A stretch of DNA of 7,316 nt from Flavobacteriales bacterium (GTDB lineage: Bacteria > Bacteroidota > Bacteroidia > Flavobacteriales_E > Vicingaceae), in contig NVVI01000001.1 in NCBI GenBank assembly GCA_002402165.1, positions 83,685-91,000 on the forward strand, read 5' to 3'. Positions 1 to 6,120 of this stretch are shown piece after piece. Position numbers and translations under genes: made by a program. Position 1 is the first letter of the stretch. The number at the start of each line of letters is the position of its first letter. Below the pieces are notes generated by a model. That model was not told the DNA's origin. It saw only the letters and a list, made by a program, of their open reading frames with translations, and did no database searches.

Positions 1-1
1 T

Positions 2-1237
2 TTGGAAACTAAAACCAGCATATTAGATGTAGAATTAATTCGTAGCGAATTCCCGATACTTTCTCGAAAAGTAAATGGACAACCTTTAGTTTATTTGGAT
101 AACGGAGCTACTTCGCAAAAACCTTTGTCAGTTATTTCTGCTATTAGTAAATATTACACTTATCAAAACAGTAACATTCATAGAGGAATCCATACACTGA
201 GTCAGGAAGCTACTACAGCTTATGAAGAAGCAAGAACTACGGTTCAACAATTTATTAATGCTGAACATACGCACGAAGTAATTTTTACAAGTGGCACAAC
301 AGGAAGCATTAATTTAATTGCTTCAGTATTTGGAAAAAAGCATTTAAAAGAAGGCGATGAAATTATTATCTCTACCATGGAGCACCACTCCAATATTGTT
401 CCTTGGCAAATGATTTGTGAAGAAAAAGGAGCTATTTTAAAAGTGGTTCCTATCAATGATAAGGGTGAGTTTTTGATGAGTGAATATGAAAACTTACTTT
501 CTGACAAAACAAAATTAGTTGCCATAACACACGTTTCGAACACACTTGGAACAATTAATCCTGCTAAAGAAATAATTGCTAAAGCACACCAAAAAGGAGC
601 TTTAGTTTTAATTGATGGAGCACAAGCTGTTCCTCATACTAAAGTAGATGTTCAAGAGTTGGACTGTGATTTTTACGCTTTTTCAGGTCATAAAATGTTC
701 GGGCCAACTGGCGTTGGAATACTATATGGAAAAGAAGACTTATTGAATAACTTACCTCCTTATCAAGGTGGTGGAGATATGATTAAAACCGTAACATTTG
801 AGAAAACAACTTACAATGAATTACCTCACAAATTTGAAGCAGGAACTCCCAACATTGTTGGTGGAATTGGTTTAGCAGCAGCCATCGACTACATAAACAA
901 AATTGGTATTGATAAAATTGAAGCTTACGAACACGAACTATTAACTTATGCTACAGAACAAATAAAACAAGTAGAAGGCGTACAAATAATTGGAGAAGCA
1001 GAAAAAAAAGCAAGTGTTTTATCTTTTGTAGTTGAAGGAACTCATCCAACTGATATAGGAACTATAATAGACAAATTAGGAATTGCAATCAGAACAGGAC
1101 ATCATTGCACCGAACCTTTGATGAATAGATTTAACATTCCAGGAACTGCTCGTGCTACTTTTTCTTTTTACAATACTTTTAATGAAGTAGATATATTTAT
1201 AAATGCACTGAAAAGAGCCATTAAAATGTTATTATAA
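2..1237 (+). CDS. sufS: SufS-type cysteine desulfurase (group II, PLP-dependent), at window edge
   Basis: Predicted cysteine desulfurase that removes sulfur from L-cysteine as an enzyme persulfide, giving alanine, and feeds the cytosolic SUF iron-sulfur assembly machinery. Numbered from the TTG at base 2, the protein has 411 residues. Visible motifs are the cofactor-stacking His in MEHHSN (H128), the cofactor Asp in IDGAQ (D205), the PLP Schiff-base Lys in SGHK (K231), and the catalytic Cys in RTGHHC (C369), with R384 downstream in TARATF. Each sits five residues beyond the E. coli SufS position as I remember it (H123, K226, C364, R379), so the chain is full length apart from doubt at the start. 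No stop precedes base 2, so the frame may continue to the left; a TTG start or an upstream ATG are both possible, and related proteins usually begin close to the LDVELIR segment. It overlaps sufE by one base, which suggests translational coupling. Family assignment is firm; the exact start is not. Confidence 0.95.
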   Translation: METKTSILDVELIRSEFPILSRKVNGQPLVYLDNGATSQKPLSVISAISKYYTYQNSNIHRGIHTLSQEATTAYEEARTTVQQFINAEHTHEVIFTSGTTGSINLIASVFGKKHLKEGDEIIISTMEHHSNIVPWQMICEEKGAILKVVPINDKGEFLMSEYENLLSDKTKLVAITHVSNTLGTINPAKEIIAKAHQKGALVLIDGAQAVPHTKVDVQELDCDFYAFSGHKMFGPTGVGILYGKEDLLNNLPPYQGGGDMIKTVTFEKTTYNELPHKFEAGTPNIVGGIGLAAAIDYINKIGIDKIEAYEHELLTYATEQIKQVEGVQIIGEAEKKASVLSFVVEGTHPTDIGTIIDKLGIAIRTGHHCTEPLMNRFNIPGTARATFSFYNTFNEVDIFINALKRAIKMLL

Positions 1238-1656
1238 TGACAATACAAGAAAGTCAGGAAGAAATTGTAGAAGAGTTTGCTCTATTTGATGAGTGGATGG
1301 ATAAGTACGAACACATTATTGAGTTAGGAAAAGATTTGCCAATTATCAAAGAGCAACATAAGACAGAAGAAAACCTCATTAAGGGTTGTCAATCTAGAGT
1401 TTGGCTATATGCCGAGATGAAGGGAGAAAACATCATTTATACAGCAAATAGCGATGCAATCATTACCAAAGGAATTATTGCATTAATGATTAGAGTTTTC
1501 TCTAATCATACACCAAAAGAAATAGCCCAGTCTGATTTATTTTTTATTGATCAAATTGGACTAAAAGAACACTTATCACCGACCAGAAGTAATGGGTTAG
1601 TTTCTATGGTGAAACAAATTAAAATGTATTCAATCGCTTTTCAAGCTAAAGCATAA
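1237..1656 (+). CDS. sufE: SufE sulfur-acceptor protein
   Basis: Predicted SufE, the partner that accepts persulfide sulfur from SufS, stimulates its activity and passes sulfur to the SUF scaffold. The protein has 139 residues, the usual length for the family. The acceptor cysteine is C51 in the motif KGCQSRVW, the same position as in E. coli SufE. An acidic helical N-terminus precedes it (residues 1-40), and the C-terminal part holds SPTRSNGLVSMV (residues 114-125), typical of the family. The ATG begins on the last base of the sufS stop codon (TAATG), with no recognisable Shine-Dalgarno sequence, so reinitiation after sufS is likely. Adjacency to sufS makes SufE much more likely than the related CsdE. 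Function comes from established family knowledge; the motif and the overlap are seen directly. Confidence 0.95.
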   Translation: MTIQESQEEIVEEFALFDEWMDKYEHIIELGKDLPIIKEQHKTEENLIKGCQSRVWLYAEMKGENIIYTANSDAIITKGIIALMIRVFSNHTPKEIAQSDLFFIDQIGLKEHLSPTRSNGLVSMVKQIKMYSIAFQAKA

Positions 1657-1660
1657 CAAG

Positions 1661-1993
1661 ATGGAAGAACACAAAAAAGAAATATCAAAAAAAGAAGTCG
1701 AAGAGTTAATTATCGAAACACTCAAGACAATTTATGATCCTGAAATTCCTGTTGACGTTTATGAAATGGGACTAATCTATGAAATTAATGTTGATGATGA
1801 TTTTAATGTTGAAATTATAATGACTTTGACCTCTCCTTCTTGTCCTGTTGCTGAAAGTATGCCCGAAGAAATTAGAGTAAAAGTAGAAGCAATGTGGAGT
1901 GTAAAATCTACTACAGTAGAATTAGCATGGGAACCACCTTGGACAAAAGACATGATGAGCGAAGAGGCTTTACTAGAATTAGGATTTATGTAG
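1661..1993 (+). CDS. SUF-associated DUF59/MIP18-family protein (SufT-like)
   Basis: A 110-residue protein of the MIP18/DUF59 family, which includes SufT and PaaD-like proteins and helps mature iron-sulfur proteins. Hallmarks are DPEIPVDVYEMGLIY (residues 26-40), the TLTSPSCPVA segment with the conserved cysteine C61, and the C-terminal WEPPWTKDMM (residues 90-99). An extended acidic and basic helix occupies residues 1-25. It begins 4 bases after the sufE stop and is almost certainly co-transcribed with sufS and sufE; many Bacteroidetes SUF operons carry such a gene directly after sufE. The related PaaD subfamily acts in phenylacetate degradation, but no such genes are nearby and the SUF context fits better. 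The precise molecular role of these short DUF59 proteins (carrier or targeting factor) is not settled, so I leave the gene symbol blank. Confidence 0.9.
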   Translation: MEEHKKEISKKEVEELIIETLKTIYDPEIPVDVYEMGLIYEINVDDDFNVEIIMTLTSPSCPVAESMPEEIRVKVEAMWSVKSTTVELAWEPPWTKDMMSEEALLELGFM

Positions 1994-2031
1994 GTCATTA
2001 TTAATCTCAAAATTTCACTAAGAATATAACT

Positions 2032-2207
2032 TATACTACTTGAAAATGTATTATTAGATTTTTAAAATAATTACAACCTTTTTTAAGTGTTTATCGTTTA
2101 TATTAAGTAATTATACTACGTATTTCTACTTGTTTTTTACGATTTTATCGAAGCTAATTGGACAATAGTCTAAAATAGCTTCAATGTAAGCCGATTTAAG
2201 TAGTATA
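2032..2207. repeat. Outer 10-bp inverted repeat in the gap after the SUF genes
   Basis: TATACTACTT at 2032-2041 is the exact reverse complement of AAGTAGTATA at 2198-2207. The two arms frame most of the 251-base noncoding gap between the DUF59 gene and the small Gly/Met-rich gene, and they enclose the hairpin at 2150-2182. A further copy of TTATACTAC (2031-2039) lies at 2111-2119. The gap is very AT-rich, so a chance match is possible. No ORF, tRNA-like fold or recognised riboswitch was found in this stretch. Confidence 0.35.
2150..2182. repeat. 13-bp imperfect hairpin in the gap after the SUF genes
   Basis: GAAGCTA (2150-2156) pairs with TAGCTTC (2176-2182). Inside it, TTGGAC (2158-2163) pairs with GTCTAA (2168-2173) around the loop AATA, including one G-T wobble. 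The two helices are separated by one unpaired base on the left and two on the right. It lies about 157 bases after the DUF59 stop and about 60 bases before the next gene. No T-run follows on either strand, so it is not a classical intrinsic terminator. It could be an RNA processing or 3'-end structure, or a protein-binding palindrome. Confidence 0.5.
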
Positions 2208-2244
2208 TTTAAAATGCTAATTACCTTTTGCCCTCATTAAATAA

Positions 2245-2478
2245 ATGAAGCTTAAATTAAAATATAGAATATTATTTTCCGTGCTATTATTGAATTCTAC
2301 TGCCTTCGCTGGCGGGGGAGGTATGGGTATGGGAATAGGCGGAGGAGTAGGTGGAGGTATGGGAATGGGAATGGGAGGCCCAGCTATACCAATTAATACT
2401 GAGTTATGGATATTGATACTAGCTGGGTTAATTCTTGGACTTTATTTTATTAAAAAAGCTAATGTAAATAATGCATAA
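2245..2478 (+). CDS. Small exported Gly/Met-rich protein with C-terminal membrane anchor
   Basis: A 77-residue protein that I cannot assign to a named family. Three parts are visible: a signal peptide (residues 1-22, basic MKLKLKYR, hydrophobic core, cleavage site likely after AFA); a low-complexity stretch of Gly, Met and a few Val/Ile (residues 23-45); and PAIPINTE followed by a transmembrane helix (about residues 54-69), an IKK positive patch and a short tail ending NVNNA. The architecture resembles small Bacteroidetes secreted proteins with a Pro/Ile/Asp linker, one C-terminal hydrophobic helix and a basic end, which also recalls sorting-tail layouts such as PEP-CTERM; that likeness is an inference. 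A clean signal peptide and anchor argue that the gene is real despite its size. Part of a weak promoter-like -7 sequence (TACCTTTT, 2223-2230) lies just upstream. Its stop is 16 bases from the convergent stop of the next gene. Confidence 0.75.
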   Translation: MKLKLKYRILFSVLLLNSTAFAGGGGMGMGIGGGVGGGMGMGMGGPAIPINTELWILILAGLILGLYFIKKANVNNA

Positions 2479-2494
2479 GGAACTATAATTTATT

Positions 2495-4048
2495 TTATTG
2501 TGCTATATTCAATTCATTTTTATCCCCAAAATAATTACCAATAGCCCATTTTCTCCATACTAAAGAAGCTCTGCTGTTCAAAAGTTCAAAAGAAGGATAT
2601 TCGTCTATAAGAACTTGAGCGTCACTAAAATCAATTTCTTTTAAATCAAGATAATCTGGATAAATAGGATGGTTTTCGAATGAGGAAATAAATAATAAAT
2701 TTCTATCACCAATATTATCATCAGTAGACCATATTGAAGTATTAAATCCTGAGTTTTTTAAAGTTACATAGATAGATCGCAGCCCTAATCCTTTTTCTCC
2801 CTCAATAAAATTATAACTATTAATCAATAAGTATCCTTTTGGTTTAAGAATTTTTTTTACTTCTTCTAGACTTTCTTTTGTTATAATATGATGTGGTGTT
2901 TCTTCCCCTCTAAATGTATCAAAAATGATTGCATCATATTTTTTATTATGCGTTTTAATGTAGTGCCGTGCATCATCAATGGTAACATTAACACTTTTTG
3001 GCAGCCCAAAATATTTTCTTGCAACCTGTTCCATCCTAGCATCCAACTCACATACTTCAACCTTAAACCCATTATTAGTTAAATGCTTTGCTATACTTCC
3101 TCCCCCTAAACCCAATAGTAAAATATTTTTATTCTCATTTGGTAAGTTATTAAGCAATTGCGTAAATCGATAAACGTAAGAAAAATACCTTTCTTCTCCT
3201 TTTTCGATTCTAGCATAAGGATTATCTTTTGTTTGTGAAATTCGATTAACATACAACCATCTCGAATTTTGACCTACCAACGTAGAATCATCAAAATAAT
3301 AATCGTTAGCATAATCTAAGACCATTATTTGCCCTAACAAACCTTCTTTTTTATAGAGTAACTTAATTTTATTTTGATGATTTAAGTTAAAATTTAAGTG
3401 CTTATATATCTGAAATATGCTTAATAAAATAATAAAACTATATAATAGCAATGATTTAAAATCCTTTTTTTTTAGTAACGATATTAAAGGAAGTATGCCT
3501 AAAACCAATCCGCTAATAATTGATGGAATTGTTAAACCAAAATTTGGTATAATATAAAAACCAAATAGAAAAGTTGATAATATGCCTCCTACAGTAGAAA
3601 TAGCATAAACTGTTCCGGCTGCTCTACCAGAATCTTTTCCGTTTTTAGAAATATTTCCAATAATCAACGGAGAAACTGCTCCCATTAAAAATACAGGCGG
3701 AAATAAAATTAGCAATGAAGATGCAATTACTGCAGGCATTAATGATCTCAATCCGAAAATAGATAATGCAATTTTAGAAGTATAAGGCAGTAAAACAGTA
3801 AACAAAGCCGCTATTAATAATACTCTGTAAAGTATTATTACGTTTTTTTTTTGAGAAGATAATATTCCACCAAAAAAGTAACCTGCAGCTAATCCCCCCA
3901 AAGTAATAGCCATCACAGATGACCATACATACAAAGAAGAACCAAAAAAAGGAGCCAACATTTTGGCTCCCAATAGTTCTGTTCCCATCACAATTGCTCC
4001 TTCTATAAAGGAAAGTAATAATAAGTATCGTATAACTTTTTTATCCAT
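2495..4048 (-). CDS. Membrane protein fused to a spermidine-synthase-like methyltransferase domain
   Basis: A 517-residue inner-membrane protein of the type often annotated as fused MFS/spermidine synthase. Residues 1-215 hold about seven hydrophobic helices (near 6-28, 39-63, 70-90, 105-131, 147-167, 171-192 and 198-215). The motif EGAIVMGTELLGAKMLAPFFG (16-36) is typical of this fusion family. Residues 230-517 form a Rossmann-type aminopropyltransferase/methyltransferase fold: LLGLGGGS (311-318) as nucleotide-binding loop, CELD (333-336) at the end of strand 2, DDAR (358-361), and IIFDTF (375-380). True spermidine synthases usually have a DSxDP-like motif at the last position; here it reads DTFRGEE, so the second Asp is missing and polyamine synthesis is doubtful. 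IDEYPSFELLN (481-491) matches the conserved end of the fold. The gene stands alone, and no polyamine genes are nearby. The substrate is unknown. Confidence 0.85.
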   Translation of the reverse strand: MDKKVIRYLLLLSFIEGAIVMGTELLGAKMLAPFFGSSLYVWSSVMAITLGGLAAGYFFGGILSSQKKNVIILYRVLLIAALFTVLLPYTSKIALSIFGLRSLMPAVIASSLLILFPPVFLMGAVSPLIIGNISKNGKDSGRAAGTVYAISTVGGILSTFLFGFYIIPNFGLTIPSIISGLVLGILPLISLLKKKDFKSLLLYSFIILLSIFQIYKHLNFNLNHQNKIKLLYKKEGLLGQIMVLDYANDYYFDDSTLVGQNSRWLYVNRISQTKDNPYARIEKGEERYFSYVYRFTQLLNNLPNENKNILLLGLGGGSIAKHLTNNGFKVEVCELDARMEQVARKYFGLPKSVNVTIDDARHYIKTHNKKYDAIIFDTFRGEETPHHIITKESLEEVKKILKPKGYLLINSYNFIEGEKGLGLRSIYVTLKNSGFNTSIWSTDDNIGDRNLLFISSFENHPIYPDYLDLKEIDFSDAQVLIDEYPSFELLNSRASLVWRKWAIGNYFGDKNELNIAQ

Positions 4049-4058
4049 TCTTTGACTA

Positions 4059-4085
4059 CGAAAATAACATAAAAAGAAATATCAA
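4059..4085 (-). promoter_or_regulatory. Weak candidate promoter for the membrane/spermidine-synthase-like gene
   Basis: Read on the minus strand, TATTTTCG (4066-4059) matches the Bacteroidetes -7 consensus TAnnTTTG at all but one position. A TTG (4085-4083) lies 16 bases further upstream, close to the usual -33 spacing. The implied leader would be only a few bases long, which is unusual. This 95-base gap (4049-4143) must also hold the promoter of the divergent MORN-repeat gene; for that strand only poor matches were seen (AATATTTG at 4112-4119). The whole gap is AT-rich, so chance matches are expected. Confidence 0.22.
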
Positions 4086-4143
4086 AAAATATTATTAATA
4101 GCTCGACTCTAAATATTTGATTTTATTTAAGTTATTTTGAATA

Positions 4144-4590
4144 ATGAAATATATTATTGTTTTCATATCATTTTTAATATCCTTTAACATTTGTGCTCAA
4201 AAAAACGGAGAATGGATAAAGAAAAATTCTGAAGGAATTATTATGGAAAAAGGATTTTACAATAACAAGAAAAAAGATGGTGAGTGGAGTTATTATTATG
4301 ATGATGGAATAATTTCTTTAAAAGCAACTTACTTTAAAGGAGTACTTAATGGAGAATCTTTAAGGTATGATTTAAAAGGCAACATGATAGCCGATTTACA
4401 TTATATTGATGGGAAAATTACTGGAGAGCAAACGTATTATTATCCAAATGGAAACGTATTATCTAAGGGTGAAATGGAAAATGGAAAAGAAAACGGAGCG
4501 TGGAAATATTTTAATCCAAACGGAGATTTAGCTGGATACGTTAAATATGAGAATGGGATTCAGATAAATGAACTTTCTAAAAAGAAATAA
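4144..4590 (+). CDS. Secreted MORN-like repeat protein
   Basis: A 148-residue exported protein built almost wholly of MORN-like repeats. A signal peptide covers about residues 1-18 (hydrophobic IIVFISFLISF, cleavage likely after ICA). Behind it, the repeat signature N/D/T-G-E/A-W/S/Q recurs exactly every 24 residues: NGEW (21-24), DGEW (45-48), NGES (69-72), TGEQ (93-96) and NGAW (117-120), with YYxDG or YxPNG turns between them. The last repeat is followed by a basic tail ending SKKK. This is the MORN_2 type, which databases often label YwqK-family antitoxin; no toxin gene is adjacent, and the signal peptide points to a periplasmic or surface location, so that label is not supported here. 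There is no lipobox and no T9SS sorting domain. It diverges from the membrane/spermidine-synthase-like gene and converges on the next gene with only 5 bases between stops. The function is unknown. Confidence 0.85.
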   Translation: MKYIIVFISFLISFNICAQKNGEWIKKNSEGIIMEKGFYNNKKKDGEWSYYYDDGIISLKATYFKGVLNGESLRYDLKGNMIADLHYIDGKITGEQTYYYPNGNVLSKGEMENGKENGAWKYFNPNGDLAGYVKYENGIQINELSKKK

Positions 4591-4595
4591 ACTTT

Positions 4596-5969
4596 CTACC
4601 TTATTATCAATTTTTGACTGTAAATCTGATTTTCTGAAGATGCTGTAATTAAATATACTCCTGCGAGAATCTTCACATCAATTGGTACACCTACTAACTT
4701 TCCACCCTCAATATTTATAACCATTTTAGAATAAAATTCCCTACCTCTAATGTCTCTTAATACCACCAACATTTCTTTTTCTAAAATATTGGTAAAATCT
4801 ATATAAAGAGTCTCTCCAAGAGTTACAGGGTTTGGAAATAGATTAATAATCCCATCTCCAAGAGTATTAGGTTCATATTTTACAGGCACAATGTTAAAAT
4901 ATTTATACTCCCCATCAAAATCTGATTGCTTTAATCGATAATAAGACACACCAACTATGGGCTCATAATCTACTTCAAAATATTCTATAATCTGACTACT
5001 ATTCCCAGCACCATTTGAAGTAATAACTTCTTCCCAATTCTCTGCATCAACACTCCTTTCAATAGTGAAAAAATCATTGTTGATTTCAGAGGAAGTTACC
5101 CACTTTATATCAACTTTATCTTTGTTTATATTGGCTTCAAAACTGATTAATACTATTGGTAAAGCAGGGCCGTTTATTGCTTCTCCACAAATAGCAGTAC
5201 TGTCATCATCTATTGTATATTCAGTCGGGTTTGATGGAACACTTGATAAGGGTGTATAATCTGTTCCATCAAAGTCCAGAATAGGATCACTACCATCTGA
5301 ACTACAAATATTTATACATCCTAATGTAGCTGATCTTCCACCGTTGGCATCAACATCAATCTCAGGTGTTTCTATATAACCACAACACTCCAGTGTCCCT
5401 CCATGGACCTTAACTATTCCAGTGAATGTCATGGTATCTTGATTACATATAGCCCCATCCAAATGTAAGCCTCCTGTAACATAAACTTTTCCGCCAGTAT
5501 AATTATTGAGTCTACCAGCACCACAATTGTTACCAACGTGCATTCCATTATCCGTAGTAATTATTCCATAGTTATGTGCAATAGGTAAAAGATCAGTCTT
5601 AGCACAACCATTATCGGGTTTCACTTTTAATTTATCAATTGTAATACTGCCATAATTAATTAATGTTCCTTGATTAATAGCTCCTCTTCCTATTTTAAGT
5701 GATTTTGTTAACCCAGTAATTGAGCCAGTAGCGTTAATCACCATAGTCCCTCGTATTATTTGATCTAAATTGTATATAATTGTATGATTTATAAAAATAG
5801 AATCTCCTGAAGGTAGCGTAATTGGCGGAACACCATTAGCATCCCATTGTGAAGCTCCATTCCAAGCTCCAGAATTTATTGTTGTGTAGGTTGTTTGGCA
5901 CAAGACAACACTCCCTATCATAAATAAAGCAGTAATTAAAAATGTTTTTATTGCTATTCTCTTACTCAT
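4596..5969 (-). CDS. T9SS-secreted surface protein, longer paralogue
   Basis: A 457-residue predicted cargo of the type IX secretion system. A signal peptide occupies residues 1-24 (MSKRIAIK, hydrophobic core, VVLC then QTT). An N-terminal Gly/Trp motif follows (SGAWNGASQWDANGVPP, 33-49, then DSIFINHTIIYN), resembling the opening of many Bacteroidetes beta-helix or G8-like surface proteins. Residues 60-260 are Gly/Asn/Thr-rich with short strand-turn repeats (GTLINYGSITI, GGKVYVTGGLHL), consistent with a parallel beta-helix, and contain eight cysteines including the pair C195-C196. From LPIVLISFEAN (270) to about VPVKY (365) runs the Fn3-like module found before many sorting domains (NNDFFTIERS, YYRLKQSDFDG). 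The type A sorting domain starts at NLFPNP (376-381) and ends at QKLIIR. The ligand or enzyme activity is unknown; I see no catalytic motif. The last 188 residues are about 80% identical to those of the neighbouring upstream gene. Confidence 0.9.
   Translation of the reverse strand: MSKRIAIKTFLITALFMIGSVVLCQTTYTTINSGAWNGASQWDANGVPPITLPSGDSIFINHTIIYNLDQIIRGTMVINATGSITGLTKSLKIGRGAINQGTLINYGSITIDKLKVKPDNGCAKTDLLPIAHNYGIITTDNGMHVGNNCGAGRLNNYTGGKVYVTGGLHLDGAICNQDTMTFTGIVKVHGGTLECCGYIETPEIDVDANGGRSATLGCINICSSDGSDPILDFDGTDYTPLSSVPSNPTEYTIDDDSTAICGEAINGPALPIVLISFEANINKDKVDIKWVTSSEINNDFFTIERSVDAENWEEVITSNGAGNSSQIIEYFEVDYEPIVGVSYYRLKQSDFDGEYKYFNIVPVKYEPNTLGDGIINLFPNPVTLGETLYIDFTNILEKEMLVVLRDIRGREFYSKMVINIEGGKLVGVPIDVKILAGVYLITASSENQIYSQKLIIR
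4599..5162 (-). repeat. Duplicated Fn3-like plus sorting-domain module, copy in the longer gene
   Basis: This segment encodes the last 188 residues of the longer T9SS protein and aligns without gaps to the copy at 6151-6714. By hand count 151 of 188 residues are identical (about 80%). The most constant part is the DFTNILEKEMLVVLRDIRGR stretch. Nearly all differences are conservative. Confidence 0.85.
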
Positions 5970-6014
5970 TTATACTTATTTTGATTTATGCGTAATAACT
6001 GCAAGCAATCTATT

Positions 6015-6062
6015 ATACGTTAATATATAGACCTAAGTTCAATTTTTTTAACAATTTTTAGA
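6015..6062 (-). promoter_or_regulatory. Candidate promoter of the longer T9SS cargo gene
   Basis: On the minus strand a TTG (6054-6052) lies at the end of TCTAAAAATTG, followed after 24 bases by TATATTAACGTAT (6027-6015). The same two blocks, with one base difference and a gap of 23, lie upstream of the paralogous gene. TATATTAA is a partial match to the Bacteroidetes -7 element TAnnTTTG, and the TTG is placed like a -33 element. The implied leader is about 45 bases. The repeat of the arrangement at the second gene is the main support; this copy alone would be weak. Confidence 0.5.
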
Positions 6063-6074
6063 CAAATTGTTAAA
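6047..6074. repeat. Perfect 11-bp inverted repeat overlapping the -33 region of the longer T9SS gene
   Basis: TTTAACAATTT (6047-6057) and AAATTGTTAAA (6064-6074) are exact reverse complements around a 6-base spacer. The stem has a single G-C pair. It lies about 46 bases after the stop of the upstream gene, but on that gene's transcript it is followed by A residues, not U, so an intrinsic terminator is unlikely. It includes the TTG of the candidate promoter, which would suit an operator. This is the main structure in the 151-base gap 5970-6120. Confidence 0.5.
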
Positions 6075-6120
6075 TTTTAAAGAAAAAATAATTAATGAAA
6101 TGGTAAATCAAAGAGGAAAA

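Noticed and set aside
244..543. Minus-strand 99-codon ORF inside sufS
   Set aside because: It is fully antisense to a well-conserved sufS region that includes PLP-binding motifs; its translation has no domain or export signal.
1777..2010. Minus-strand 77-codon ORF over the DUF59 gene
   Set aside because: It is antisense to the conserved core of the DUF59 protein, with Ser/Thr/Ile-rich translation of no recognisable kind.
2881..3173. Three short ORFs on both strands inside the methyltransferase domain
   Set aside because: They overlap each other and the conserved GLGGGS to DTF region of the long gene; they are chance frames.
2495..4048. Calling the fused membrane protein a true spermidine synthase (speE)
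   Set aside because: The catalytic DSxDP-like motif is not intact and no polyamine genes are nearby; only the fold can be supported.
4144..4590. Toxin-antitoxin antitoxin (YwqK) assignment for the MORN-like gene
   Set aside because: There is no toxin gene beside it, and a clear signal peptide is present; the repeats alone do not support the label.
4571..4598. Direct repeat AACTTTCTA at 4571-4579 and 4590-4598 as an attachment or insertion site
   Set aside because: It is only 9 bases long in AT-rich DNA at two adjoining gene ends; no mobile gene or terminal repeat accompanies it.
5065..5259. Plus-strand ORF in the longer T9SS gene
   Set aside because: It is antisense to the conserved Fn3-like module. 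A similar frame occurs antisense to the paralogue at 6629-6958, as expected from the shared DNA rather than from a real gene.
5898..5969. Lipoprotein signal on the longer T9SS protein (cysteine at residue 24)
   Set aside because: The residues before the cysteine (V-V-L-C) lack the small residue of a lipobox, and a T9SS sorting domain makes lipidation at the N-terminus unlikely.
6047..6074. Intrinsic terminator for the shorter T9SS gene
   Set aside because: On the minus-strand transcript the perfect palindrome is followed by A residues rather than U, and the stem has only one G-C pair.
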